The position numbers were made by a program, and so were the translations under genes. From Bryum argenteum (taxonomy: Eukaryota > Streptophyta > Bryopsida > Bryales > Bryaceae): a stretch of DNA of 64,000 bases. The stretch spans positions 6,241,001 to 6,305,000 of the forward strand of contig CM073325.1 of assembly GCA_037043015.1 (NCBI GenBank), written 5' to 3'. Each line of letters opens with the position of its first letter. Position 1 is the stretch's first letter. The notes under the pieces are model-generated. The model ran no database searches. It was not told the origin of the DNA and saw only the letters and a program-made list of their open reading frames with translations. Shown here one piece after another: positions 42,932 to 52,229 of the stretch.

Positions 42932-42959
42932 CAAGTGCACAATTGCTTAATTGAGTGTT
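42932..42959. repeat. Right terminal inverted repeat
   Basis: Exact inverse of 28011-28038 over all 28 bp, closing TTAATTGAGTGTT. ATAA follows at 42960-42963. Just inside it, GCGCACTTGGCCAAGTGC (42921-42938) is a palindrome containing the subterminal octamer core. Confidence 0.92.
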
Positions 42960-42963
42960 ATAA

Positions 42964-43555
42964 GTGTGATTTTGAGATGAATTTCACTTGGAGTTCACTT
43001 GGAAAATTCGTGATTTGAGTTGTTTTAAGTACAGAACTTGGAACAATGTTTCTATACTCAAAAAATTGAAAGAGACATGATTTTCGAGAAGTCGTTTCTC
43101 TTTCATCTACAGTTGAATTCAACTTTGTTTGTTAGGTTGGATTCTGATTTGAGTTTAATTTTTTTTGGTAGAAGCTTAATTCTATCCATGTCGATGTGAG
43201 GAAGTTATGCACTCATTTTTGTGCAAGAAGTCTAGTTTTAGACTTTTTTTTCTATAGTAAAATTTGGAGTAGTTTTTACCAATGCACAAAAAATCCTTCT
43301 CATGGTTATTTTTATGGTTCAAGGGTGTTATTGAGATGAAGGTAAAACGAATTCTTAGTTGGTAATATGTTCAATGCAATAAATCTAGTAATTACATCTT
43401 TACTTCGAAGTTAAAATGATGAAATGTTGTGATTTTATTTTAGTATTCATACATCATGGTTTAGGGTACTATAAGACCTTATGACTCAAAATCAGACCCA
43501 CATGACCTACAAAGCTATACTTAGTCTACTACAAGAATATACAGTTTAGATCTCC
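42964..43555. mobile_element. Type B repeat, right half beyond the large transposon
   Basis: Aligns with the reverse complement of about 56,990-57,560: GTTTCTATACTCAAAAAATTGAAA..., TTCAACTTTGTTT, GATTCTGATT, and further AAGGGTGTTATTGAGATGAAGG then ACCCACATGACCTACAA. It continues the repeat that breaks off at 28,010. It ends at a TTAA near 43,556. Confidence 0.7.
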
Positions 43556-43669
43556 TTAACCCTTGAACGCATCGATTGTAAAAAAAGGACATTTTCATAG
43601 TGTTCACTCTGAGAAGGGTTAGTAGTCATGCCATTGGTGTGATGACCTCTGGGCGTACATCCAATGATA

Positions 43670-43735
43670 GGTCAAACAAACACTCTATTCACGCCGACCT
43701 CTAAATAAGTTGAGGTTCCTCTTCTTCTTCTAAGA
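43670..43735 (+). repeat. 3' part of a SINE copy
   Basis: AACACTCTATTCACGCCGACCTCTAAATA and the CTTCTTCTTCT end are shared with the 3' half of the SINE at 45,664-45,881. The tRNA-like head is not clear here, so the copy is 5'-truncated or diverged. Confidence 0.6.
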
Positions 43736-43961
43736 ACTAATCACCGTAACGGAGAAGTAAGTAACTCCGAGAAGAAGAGCTGATAAAAGCGCTTGCAAAT
43801 CTGAACATTCTGAACTTGAAGGGAAGAATAATCGGGTAGAGTTTTACAGGCTTCATCGGGGCTAGCGTGTGCGTGCACGGGTGGAAAACCATATCTTTGC
43901 AGAGCCCTGAATGCGACAAAGCGCACTGAACACTGTTTTGTCAGGGTTGTTTCTAGATTAA

Positions 43962-44324
43962 CCCTTAAAGGCGCATGTCAGCCCCTCAGGCTGTTTTCCA
44001 ACAAAATCTTGCATGTAGCTCTTTTGATTCTCAATTTTTCTCTTAGTTTTATATATCAACTTTGTCACCTTTTGTGATGCATCCACAAAGTGAAATCCTA
44101 CAATTCAAATCGCAATTTGTATGAGCGATTTGTGCTTTGAAAAGATTGTGGTAGGTTATGCTGAGATTGCAGAAAACCTTGTAGGAGGTTGCAAACTCAT
44201 CATTGATTGGTTCATTCATGCTGCCCAAGCTCAAAAAGTGCACTATTCATGTTGCCCAAGTCCAAAAGATGCTGAGAACCGAATTTTGGGCTGCCCATTT
44301 GAGGAGTGGAAGGACCTTTAAGGG
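43962..44324. mobile_element. TTAA-bounded element, type E copy 1
   Basis: Bounded by TTAA at 43958-43961 and 44325-44328, with ends CCCTTAAAGG and its exact inverse. Body strings GTATGAGYGA, GTAGGAGGTTG(C/T)AA and TTCATG(C/A)TGCCCAAG recur at 52,230-52,547. Non-coding. Confidence 0.8.
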
Positions 44325-44332
44325 TTAAGGGT

Positions 44333-44602
44333 GGATCCCTGTATTTCACTCCTACGAGCGTTTTTCGGAGAGCCCATCAGCCAATGGGATTTTTTCCTCA
44401 AAACTTATGGAATTCTCCATTTGGACCCCCCGGTGACCATTTTTGATGATTTTGAATTCAAATTTGAGGTCTGCGACCCCAAATTACCCTTGGAAGCCTA
44501 CTCCTTGGCACTTGCAGCTATACATCAAAAAATTAGGGGGCTCATTACCCATCCCCTCCCTGAGCTCCGAAAAACGCTCGTACCACTAAATTACAGTGAT
44601 CC
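44333..44602. mobile_element. 270-bp Mutator-type MITE
   Basis: TIRs of about 40 bp (GGATCCCTGTATTTC... and inverted GGATCACTGTAATTT..., sharing TACGAGCGTTTTTCGGAG) are flanked by the 9-bp duplication GTTAAGGGT at 44324-44332 and 44603-44611. A 9-bp TSD is the Mutator-superfamily hallmark. It landed on the TTAA end of the type E element. The open frame across it is incidental. Confidence 0.85.
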
Positions 44603-44611
44603 GTTAAGGGT

Positions 44612-44974
44612 GGCCATGCCCTAACGTTGACAAAAAGCACCATCTCATAAGAGAATGCCATCCTAAACCAGGCCCAAGCATCCCATTACAGATCTCAGCA
44701 GCTTCGTGGAATCAATCAACGCGGTGCCAGTACTTGTACGACTTCAGCATAATTGAGTTATATATCTTTCCAGGCTGGGGCTCAAATTCAACACTCTAGT
44801 TTCAAGTCAGCTGGAGCTCTAATTCAACACTGTGATATCCTGAAAGTCAAACGTAAATACATCTATATATCAATCATTGTGGTTAAAACTCAATATTATT
44901 TGTAGTGTAGTGGGAAATGACATTCATTTGAATATAAAATCGTCCCATTCCAATGATCAATGTGACCCATATCT
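44612..44974. other. Intergenic, no recognised gene
   Basis: Short unique-looking stretch between two mobile elements. A doublet CAACACTSTGRTWTC-type repeat near 44,790-44,840 was noticed; nothing else. Confidence 0.4.
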
Positions 44975-45384
44975 TTAACCCCTATTGCTCCTTGTGTTTT
45001 TGGAAGCTTGAAACCTTACAACTGCAATTTTCTACCTCCATGCACTCTGGGGTGTGAACTAAATGTTTGTACATTTTGAAACTTCTAATCGTAAGGTCTA
45101 GTATCTAAGCCTATTTTTGGTTGTTGGTCCAAAAACCATAGACCATAGAATGTTTATCTTTTGCAAGATCGATAAATTTAGAGTTTGTGCCAAAAAAATT
45201 TGGGCATCGCTAGGGAGGCATCATCTCCATGGTGCAAAGAGGGACTTGGAGATTGTTACTCCAAACATTTTGGTTATAATTTTTTCCATGTAGATAACTG
45301 AATTGGATACACTCATACATTAATCTAGAGACTCATTATGCCTTTTGGGCCTTCATTTACTAGAAGAAGGTCCAAAAACAACAA

Positions 45385-46105
45385 TGTAGTTATTCTCTAA
45401 ACATCCCTAGTGTCGAGAAAAACGACATTTTGGGTGAAGGGCATGAACTTTGAAGAGCCATAATCTCTTCATTTGGGCTTTGTTTCAAACAAAATCACAT
45501 GGGTTAGGTCACAAATCAAGTCTAGTTCGTGTAGTAAAAAGTGCATACTCATACAATAAAGTATGACTAAATGGCATGCATTTTAGTAAGTGGAGCTTTT
45601 GTTTTTGGGTTTTCAAACAGTTGGCATGTTTTATCATTGCAAGCCAGTTATGTGAAATCAAAAAAGGTACCACAAGCCTTGGTTTGATGGTTAGGGCTCA
45701 TGGCCCTTAATGAGGAGGTTGAGGATTCTATTTCCCATGCCGGCGTGGTGCTCGATAGTCCACGGAACTACGGTGGGGAGTTCTTGGACCTCGTTGTATA
45801 GGTACCTCAAAGCCCTAGGAGGATAGGTCGATCGAACACTCTATTTACGCCGGTCTCTAAATAGGTTGGAGTTTATCTTCTTGTGACATCAAAAGTAGTC
45901 ATTCATGAAGTTTTTTTCACATATGTGTGTCTTTAGATGCACTCCAACAACTTTGTAGTCAAAAGATTTTTGATCCCGATAACTTTGGTAATTGGATACG
46001 CAATGATGTTTCAACAATGAAAGAAATGAAGAAATGGATAATTTTTTAGTAGCTATGTTTTCTTCATCCACCATTAGATTTTGACTTTATTTTTTTGGAA
46101 TGATG
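45385..46105. mobile_element. Type B element fragment inside type A copy 2
   Basis: AACGACATTTTGGGTGAAGGGC, GAGCCATAAT, the TGGCATGCATTTTAG segment and CATCCACCATTAGATTTTGAC follow the order of the reverse complement of 56,888-57,839. Split by the SINE at 45,664-45,881. Confidence 0.65.
45664..45881 (+). mobile_element. tRNA-like SINE, 218 bp
   Basis: A box-A-like GATGGTTAGGGCTCATGG and box-B-like GAGGATTCTATTTCC give a tRNA-shaped Pol III promoter in the first 70 bp. The element ends in CTTCTT. It is flanked by TGTGAAATCAAAA (45651-45663) and TGTGACATCAAAA (45882-45894), a 13-bp target duplication with one mismatch. A related 3' end is at 43,670-43,735. Confidence 0.75.
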
Positions 46106-46562
46106 ACACATTTAACTACTTCTGAACTCAAAGGAGTCCAGAAGTAAGGGAACGGGGGATCTTTGGGCAGTAGCTTGTCTTTGTCATCTATGTCACTTTT
46201 TACAAAAAGGAGTTTTTGGTTAATCCCCAAGGACGTTTAGGAGTTGAAGATGCATCACTTTGTTATAAATGGTGTAAGAAAAAATTGAATGGTAATCAAG
46301 TGCCTACATGAGATTGTTTTGATTATATTCAAAATACAAATTACAAAAAGATATATTTATATTGCCTTGGTGGACTTAAAGACTAAGATTTCCATTTCGA
46401 AGTTCAAAATTGGGATTTGGTTTTGCAAATTTTATCACATTTACATAGTATGTATTGCCACAATCACATCAAATTATATCAAAATACTAAATGAGACCCT
46501 TCATCTAAGTTGCCCAAAACGAAAAAAAGTTGTTTTGGTTGTTAAGGATCACTAGAGGTCAA

Positions 46563-46839
46563 CATCACACTTAACAAATAACAAAATGTACACAAAACGA
46601 GACAGGAAAGACGAGCTAGAGTACAAATTTCCCTCCTTTGATCAAATGTATTTTTCATGTGATTGGTTAAAGATTGATTGGTTAAAGAACATTAAAAAGA
46701 AAAAATATCTCTTGATTAAAAGAGAAAAGAAAAAAGGAAAAAGAAAAAGAAATCCCACTGATGCTTACAACCGTTAATTTCACCTTTCCAATAATAATGC
46801 AAGTGACCCACACTTTTCACATGAGAAAATTCTGGCATT
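46563..46839. other. Intergenic, no recognised gene
   Basis: AT-rich spacer with purine-rich A/G runs near 46,720-46,755. It lies just outside the inverted-duplication arm. Confidence 0.5.
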
Positions 46840-47101
46840 TTCCGCGGATTACAGAAGACTGTGGTCCGTGGAAACAACTGGAAATGTCGAAGCAACTGGG
46901 AAGAAGGAAAAGCAAATGGCCTAATAATAAGTCGACGCTCTCACCGTTGAACTTGCACCGTGTTGACGTGCCCCCATTGGCCACGGCCGTCACGCACGTA
47001 CGCCCTCCCGCCCTCCCTTCGTCCATGCCCAACGCGTCCCTTCACCGTTCCGGCAGCACCTTCATGCGTACCTACTCATTTACCGTGTCCCTCACTCCCA
47101 G

Positions 47102-47109
47102 TATATATA
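47102..47109 (+). promoter_or_regulatory. TATA box of YAPEMAP gene 1
   Basis: TATATATA in CAGTATATATACACAGC, 167 bp before the start codon. The matching position in the duplicated gene 4 reads GTACATAAC, so the box is lost there. Upstream, CACCGTTGAAC and GTTGACGTG elements are conserved between both arms. Confidence 0.65.
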
Positions 47110-47275
47110 CACAGCATTCCCACATCATCCCCAACACTACCAGCTCAACTAAGTTACCACACTCTCAGCATCGGAGTAGTCATCTGTGTATCGCCACCAG
47201 CAACCCTGCAGCGGGATCTAGCTTGACTACAGGTTTCAGCTCCGGTTCAGAGCTAGTTTCGATCCAGAGCTTGAG

Positions 47276-47572
47276 ATGGCGATGAAGCAGGTTTCAGTGG
47301 TGGCTCTCTTGGTGGCGATGCTGGCTATGTCTAGCTGTGTGAGTGCTGCGAGGCCGATGCCTTCACCCATGCCGGCCCCTGAAGGGCCTTCGAGTTACGC
47401 ACCCGAATTGGCTCCCGAATACGCACCGGAGATGGCTCCCATGTATGCACCAGAGATGGCACCAGAGATGGCTCCTATGTATGCACCAGAGATGGCTCCT
47501 GTGTACTCTCCAGAGATGTCGCCCAGCTACGGACCCAGCGCAGGTGCTCCGGCTCCTATGTCCGGCGCTTAG
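47276..47572 (+). CDS. Secreted YAPEMAP-repeat wall-type peptide 1 (98 aa)
   Basis: Residues 1-24 are a signal peptide (MAMKQVSVVALLVAMLAMSS, then CVSA-A). The mature chain opens RPMPSPMPAPEGPSSYAPE and is built of 5-6 repeats of Y-A-P-E-M-A-P with Ala, Pro, Glu, Met and Tyr only. Dispersed Ala-Pro and Ser-Pro are the contexts that plants hydroxylate and glycosylate in arabinogalactan-protein-like peptides, so extracellular or cell-wall location is likely; regular Tyr could crosslink. There is no C-terminal hydrophobic tail, so no GPI anchor. One uninterrupted exon; the ATG is in the context GAGATGGCGATGAAGCA, conserved in all four paralogues. A polyadenylation-type AATAAA lies near 47,690. 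Function unknown. Confidence 0.9.
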   Translation: MAMKQVSVVALLVAMLAMSSCVSAARPMPSPMPAPEGPSSYAPELAPEYAPEMAPMYAPEMAPEMAPMYAPEMAPVYSPEMSPSYGPSAGAPAPMSGA

Positions 47573-48170
47573 ATCTTATCCTTTGTAAGATTATCATAGG
47601 AATGAGTATTTGTAAACTTCGCGGACTAGATGAACTACATTTTTTCGCTGTTGAGCGTGTATAGATTATGCTTCTCCATTGATCCGAGTTAATAAAACTG
47701 GATAGGAGACTGCCTCACAATCGAGGCGGACTTCCTTTTGAGCTTACATCTGTGTCAGATCTACTCCTCTCTTCGTAGTCTGTATTGTTGATGTGTGTAC
47801 TGGGTAGTGGTGATCCACCTCAATGTGAAGTGTAATTGTGAGCATTGGCAACTAAGTTGCGTTAAATCTAGGTGCTTGTTCAAGTGAATGTCGACTTCAG
47901 TGGTCAAATGCGGATATGAACTACAATTGCAAGTTGCAATCAATCTGACAATCCTTGCCGGCCGGTTGGATCTAGTCGCCATTTGCTACCAACAGACCTG
48001 GATCTTTGGGAACCTGAAGGAAGTGTGCGCCCAGTTGCAGCTCAAACATGCACTCTGAAGCCGATACCACAACTGTCAAGATCTTTTCACTTTCATCCAA
48101 AAGACCCTGTTTATAAGTACATTATTGTAGCCCAAACAGCTCACTGTTGCAATGTGCTAACTGAGAGCTA

Positions 48171-49583
48171 GATTATGACAGCCTGTGAGCTAGATCAATA
48201 ACAACAGTTGCAGGTGCTTTTTGGTGAATACTTCTAATATTGTACTGGTAACAAAAGAAGAGAGTTTAAGTAGTAATGAATAATGCATTTTCTCTTCGGT
48301 ATCAGAAGTAACAGATTCTGTAAAAGGTGAAATCAAGTCACCTGATTGTGGTTCAAAGTAAAGTAAATTTTTACTTTGGTTTCATGATTGTAAGAAAACG
48401 AAAAAAGAAGTACACTTTGACCTAATTGTAAAAATTAAACACACCATCAATGTGCCATACCTTTAAGGAAATAGCACTGAGATGCTTTCTCACACCTGGC
48501 ACTTCTTTCACCAGTGAAGCAAGTTGACACCCTGGCGAACGATGTAGGTTTTACACCGAGCTGCAGATTCGTGGTCCCACGAAATCGACATGGTGCTCAC
48601 AGTATTCCTCGATGTTTCGAGAACAATTTCTCAAAAGGTACACTGCTCAGAAATGGCGCAAATTTCAGTTCAGAATATTCTGGAGCTATCATTTTGTGCA
48701 TTTGGAGAGTGAGTGGGAAAGACTAAATCAAGTGGTATCACCAGATTTGGACTCTACAATTTTTTAGGAATTTTTGAAGGTGAACTCATTGAAGTTTCTA
48801 TGATGGTGCCCTGAAATGACACCCCAAAATCTTCATGACTAATACAAGGCCTTTTGAGCCATTTTTAGTAGTGTGTCGATTTCAAGTAGTCCATCTTAGT
48901 TCTAGCATTTTGGTTCTGTACTCTCTTGCTCATTGATTCAACATAGTCGTAAATAGGGTTAGCGTTGGGTTGTGATAATCCAAATGGAATCTGTGAGTCT
49001 TTAACATGTTGGTTCTTTATCACTTTAAGGCACCTTAATATGTTTACGAGACTTTTGTCTTGTGCGCTTTCCATCAAATAAAAACTCATTCCTTAGCAAG
49101 TTTAGAGTTACATGAAGATATTGCATGTTTACACTTGTTACATTGATTACATTCAACACACACAATAATTATATTCATAAATCATTCAACTCAGCAACAC
49201 AATTTAAACCTAGCTGAATTTACAATCAATTGTTTGAACCTCTCGGCTAAAACAATCTTATTGTCGCTTGTACATGCTCTGGCTTGAGCATGTGCTTCTC
49301 CGAAATCGGCAGTTCAATAAGGATTGCAAATGAAGACGTTGTATAAGCTCAACGTTACTGCTGATGGTAAAGCATGTGATAATAATATTATTTCTATATA
49401 ATGCTAGGTCATGGTAGGTCACAAGGAATCGTTCCAACTTGTCCGTTTTAAAAGCCGTACCCAATTCCCGAATTAGGAGCAATGAACTTCCTCGAGCCCG
49501 CCATGCACGCACTCGCTCCACTACGCCCAGCGCGCTTCAGTTGTACCCCAGCCTCGGACTCGACCGTTCACATCAATCAACTG
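48171..49583. other. Intergenic between YAPEMAP genes 1 and 2
   Basis: AT-rich, no supported gene. The end contains the promoter of gene 2: CCCGAATTAGGAG near 49,467 and GACTCGACCGTTCA near 49,557, both also found before gene 3. Confidence 0.5.
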
Positions 49584-49584
49584 C

Positions 49585-49591
49585 TATAAAT
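49585..49591 (+). promoter_or_regulatory. TATA box of YAPEMAP gene 2
   Basis: TATAAAT in CTGCTATAAATCG, about 213 bp before the start codon and about 25 bp after the conserved GACTCGACCGTTCA. Confidence 0.65.
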
Positions 49592-49803
49592 CGATCCGAT
49601 ACCAAAGTGTCTTCACAGCAATCTTTGAAGTAACCCATACTCGCCTCCCTACCATCGATCAAGCCATCTTCTAGCTCTCAAAGTCCGGGTAACTTCATTT
49701 GACCAGTGGATTCTCAGCAAAGCTAGCTCCTTCCACCCACTGTGTTATTTACAGGTCTCAGCAACTCGTCCACTTGAACCGATCGTTTCCAGGAGCGATC
49801 GAG

Positions 49804-50124
49804 ATGGCGATGAAGCAATTTTCAGTGGCGGCTTTGCTGGTGGTGCTGGCAATACTGGCCATGTCTGTACACGATGTGAGCGCTGCGAGGCCGTTTCCTG
49901 CACCTTTACCGTCCCCTCAAGGACCCAGCAGCTATGCACCAGAACTGGCTCCCAGCTACGCTCCCGAAGTAGCTCCTGTGTACGCTCCAGAGATGGCTCC
50001 TGCGTATGCACCAGAGATGTCTCCCACCTACGCGCCTGAGGTGTCTCCTCCCGCTTACACTCCCAGCTATGACGTTGGGCCTTCTCCAGCTTCTTACGCC
50101 CCTGCTCCTTCCACCGGCGCTTAG
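49804..50124 (+). CDS. Secreted YAPEMAP-repeat wall-type peptide 2 (106 aa)
   Basis: Signal peptide residues 1-27 (MAMKQFSVAALLVVLAILAM, then SVHDVSA), mature chain RPFPAPLPSPQGPSSYAPE. It differs from gene 1 in having Y-A-P-E-V/M-A/S-P repeats and a distinct tail, SYDVGPSPASYAPAPSTGA, shared in form with gene 3. It is a tandem paralogue in the same orientation as genes 1 and 3. The in-frame open stretch begins upstream at 49,699, but homology and the conserved ATG context place the start at 49,804. Expected to be secreted and O-glycosylated at Pro; no GPI signal. Confidence 0.9.
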   Translation: MAMKQFSVAALLVVLAILAMSVHDVSAARPFPAPLPSPQGPSSYAPELAPSYAPEVAPVYAPEMAPAYAPEMSPTYAPEVSPPAYTPSYDVGPSPASYAPAPSTGA

Positions 50125-51426
50125 ATCTTGTCAATTGTACATGAAATTAGTGTAGGAACTGGTTCGTATATTGACGAGGAAGTATTATGTACTTAGCGGA
50201 GTAGCATGTAATCTTTTTGACATTAAGTATGTATAGGCATTCTTTCCATTCAGTAAAATCTGCTTCTTTACGGACGCGCGTCATTCTGAGTGTTCCTTTC
50301 GATTTGTGTGAGAATGCTGCCTGCGGATCATGGATCAATCTTGGTTCCTTGGAATGGGTTCCAGTTCGAAGAAAGAGTTGCAATGGACAGATACAAGCCC
50401 GTGAATCTAAGTGTATACCGTGCATGGTGGTGAATCGATATGTGAACCTATATTCGTTCCAGGTTGTTGGCCATATACATCGTTGTTCTTTCCCTACGAA
50501 GTAAGGAATCTGTTCAACTTCTGAGCAATAGAAATGACGATCCGATGTCTGTTAAGCTCCCAACCACTCTACTTTTCCATGTCCGAACAGAGGTTGCTCT
50601 CTTACACAACCTCTTTGGATTCCCTTTTTAATGTGCAAGGTCCACTTTGAAAACGCGCGAAACTTTTCGGTGCTTGAGAGCAATTTGCAGATGCGAAATT
50701 GCAGGATAGAAGTCGGTTTTAGTTTTCTTTTGTGGTCTAGAAGCTATAGATGGTGTTCTTGCATGGGAGTAGAAAAATGAACTGAGTGATAAACTGTACC
50801 CTGAAATTAGTTGAAAGACACCTTTCTGCACTGTGGTTCAGTCTCAGTATCAAATCCACCTTCATAGCAAAATATATCATCCCCTTAATGATCATGATTA
50901 AAAAAGGCAAATTTTGCAACCGACAAGCTGTACTGAATAATATTTTACACTCCAGTCCCGGTAGGATTTTGAACGTGAGGCACAAGTGAATCACCTTAAT
51001 TTATGTACACATTGATTAATTCAACAATACATTAATGAATCATAGTGTAGTCCTCCAAGGTTTAACATGTATGAGTCTTTTCTAATTTACATGATTATAA
51101 TCTATTATCAGCAAGCCAGTTGATCGCAATCTCTATACAAAGCAAAGTTGCCCAATTATTGAATACTACTGGGAGGGAAGAAAATTGAACTGGGACTATT
51201 TTGAGATTGTTTCGTTATCAAAAACGGCTGTCTAAATGCAGCAAAGTCGGTTGTAATGAAATCTCCTCAATCTCGAAGCTGTATTCGCTACTTAATAATA
51301 TTATGCCCGAATTAGGAGTAAGTACAGTACTCCTTTTGACCCCGTGTTCGCCCGACGGTCAAACTCATACCACCGCTCTCGAGTCTCGACTCGACCGTTC
51401 AATCGGCACAGTCCCATCCCAATTGA
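50125..51426. other. Intergenic between YAPEMAP genes 2 and 3
   Basis: No gene recognised. CCCGAATTAGGAG near 51,305 and CGACTCGACCGTTCA near 51,387 repeat promoter strings of gene 2. Confidence 0.5.
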
Positions 51427-51433
51427 TATAAAT
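51427..51433 (+). promoter_or_regulatory. TATA box of YAPEMAP gene 3
   Basis: TATAAAT in TTGATATAAATGAG, 164 bp before the start codon, downstream of the shared CCGTTCA motif. Confidence 0.65.
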
Positions 51434-51596
51434 GAGCTTACTCACACTCAGTTTCTAACGTGCTCAAAGCAATACATCTGTTTGGTCCTCAATTTGAAGC
51501 ACAGTAGCATTCTGATCAGCGGGCCATCGATCTCGATCCGATTGCAGTTGTCGAAATCGCTGCAAAACTCAGTCAGGAGTGAGTACAGGCACCGAG

Positions 51597-51884
51597 ATGG
51601 CGATGAAGCAAGTTACGGTGGTGGCGTTGTTGGTGGTGATGCTGGCTATGTCTGCGCGCGATGTGAGTGCCGCTAGGCCGATGCCTTCGCCCATGCCGGC
51701 TCCTGAAGGGCCATCTAGCTACGCGCCCGAAATGGCTCCCGTGTACGAACCGGAGATGGCTCCCATGTATGCACCAGAGATGGCTCCTGTGTACGCTCCA
51801 GAGATGACTCCCAGCTCCGGACCCAGCTATGACGTTGGGCCTTCTCCGGCCTCGGACGCTCCGGCACCTTCGTCCGGTGCCTAG
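51597..51884 (+). CDS. Secreted YAPEMAP-repeat wall-type peptide 3 (95 aa)
   Basis: Signal peptide residues 1-25 (MAMKQVTVVALLVVMLAMSA, then RDVSA), mature chain RPMPSPMPAPEGPSSYAPE. It has four repeats, one of them Y-E-P-E-M-A-P (a point change of Ala to Glu), and the gene-2-type tail SYDVGPSPASDAPAPSSGA. Its N-terminal half is closest to gene 1 and its C-terminus to gene 2, so gene conversion or unequal crossing-over is possible. Same predicted fate: secreted, wall or apoplast, no GPI anchor. Confidence 0.9.
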   Translation: MAMKQVTVVALLVVMLAMSARDVSAARPMPSPMPAPEGPSSYAPEMAPVYEPEMAPMYAPEMAPVYAPEMTPSSGPSYDVGPSPASDAPAPSSGA

Positions 51885-52229
51885 ATCTTGTACATCAATG
51901 TAAAGAGATTAGTGTAGAAACTGGTTCTTCGGTTGATGAGAAGGTATTTGTGAGCTCCGCGCTTTAGAGTACAAAGTTTTCGCGATGCGACTAGAGGTTT
52001 TATCAATCATTATTGAGCTTATAAATCTTGACAAGAGCCCTGAGTGCTGCCGGACATGTTTTGCACCACCACTGAGTGGGTGCCATTCACATTTCATTTT
52101 GTGTCTGCTTCATGCATGTATTACTCCAATTTATTGAAGGAGAGGTTTCTGGAAACTGCCAATTCTCAGTAGCCGGAGAAGTTAAGAGGTAGATGAAATT
52201 GGCCAGTGAATGGCCAAGGGTTGCTTGAC
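51885..52229. other. 3' flank of YAPEMAP gene 3
   Basis: Probably the 3' UTR and flanking DNA; no feature recognised beyond that. Confidence 0.4.

Larger units (their letters stand above)
28011..42959. mobile_element. 14.95-kb DNA transposon with DDE-like and ParB/methylase-like genes
   Basis: The 28-bp ends are perfect inverted repeats, opening AACACTCAATTAAGC and closing with GTGCACTTG on the inner side. ATAA at 28007-28010 and 42960-42963 is the apparent target duplication. Both flanks are halves of one type B repeat, so the insertion is independently supported. Content: a leftward DDE-like gene (28607-31800), a 6.5-kb spacer with younger insertions, and a rightward ParB/DNA-methylase-like gene (38352-42332). 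Both genes carry frame breaks, so this copy may be dead. The superfamily is unassigned; TIR sequence and 4-bp duplication do not fit CACTA, hAT, Mutator or Harbinger. Confidence 0.85.
44979..46558. mobile_element. TTAA-bounded element, type A copy 2, nested
   Basis: Starts after TTAA (44975-44978) with CCCCTATTGCTCC and matches 7180 onward (AAGCTTGAAACCTTA, TTTTCTACCTCCATGCACT). The far end, GGATCACTAGAGGTCAA at 46,546-46,562, is a mutated GGATCTTTAGGGGTTAA. Between about 45,385 and 46,105 a type B element is inserted, itself carrying the SINE, so three layers are nested. Confidence 0.7.
46840..48170 (+). repeat. Left arm of a 1.3-kb inverted segmental duplication
   Basis: Includes the promoter, gene and 3' region of the first YAPEMAP peptide. 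Its inverse lies at about 54,260-55,560. Shared outer strings include TAATAATAAGTCGACGCTCT at the promoter end and TTATAAGTACATTATTGT(A/G)GCC at the far end. Confidence 0.85.

Noticed and set aside
28011-42959. CACTA (En/Spm) assignment for the large transposon because the TIR contains CACTC
   Set aside because: The apparent TSD is 4 bp, the TIR starts two bases earlier, and the DDE-like protein lacks CACTA transposase features.
44331-44624. 97-codon open frame
   Set aside because: It coincides with the Mutator-type MITE and its inverted termini.
45664-45740. Possible tRNA gene
   Set aside because: Box A/B-like sequences are present but no cloverleaf with a usable anticodon arm; target duplications show it is a SINE.
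48865-49089. 74-codon minus-strand frame vaguely like a retroelement polymerase fragment
   Set aside because: No diagnostic motif and no neighbouring retroelement domains.
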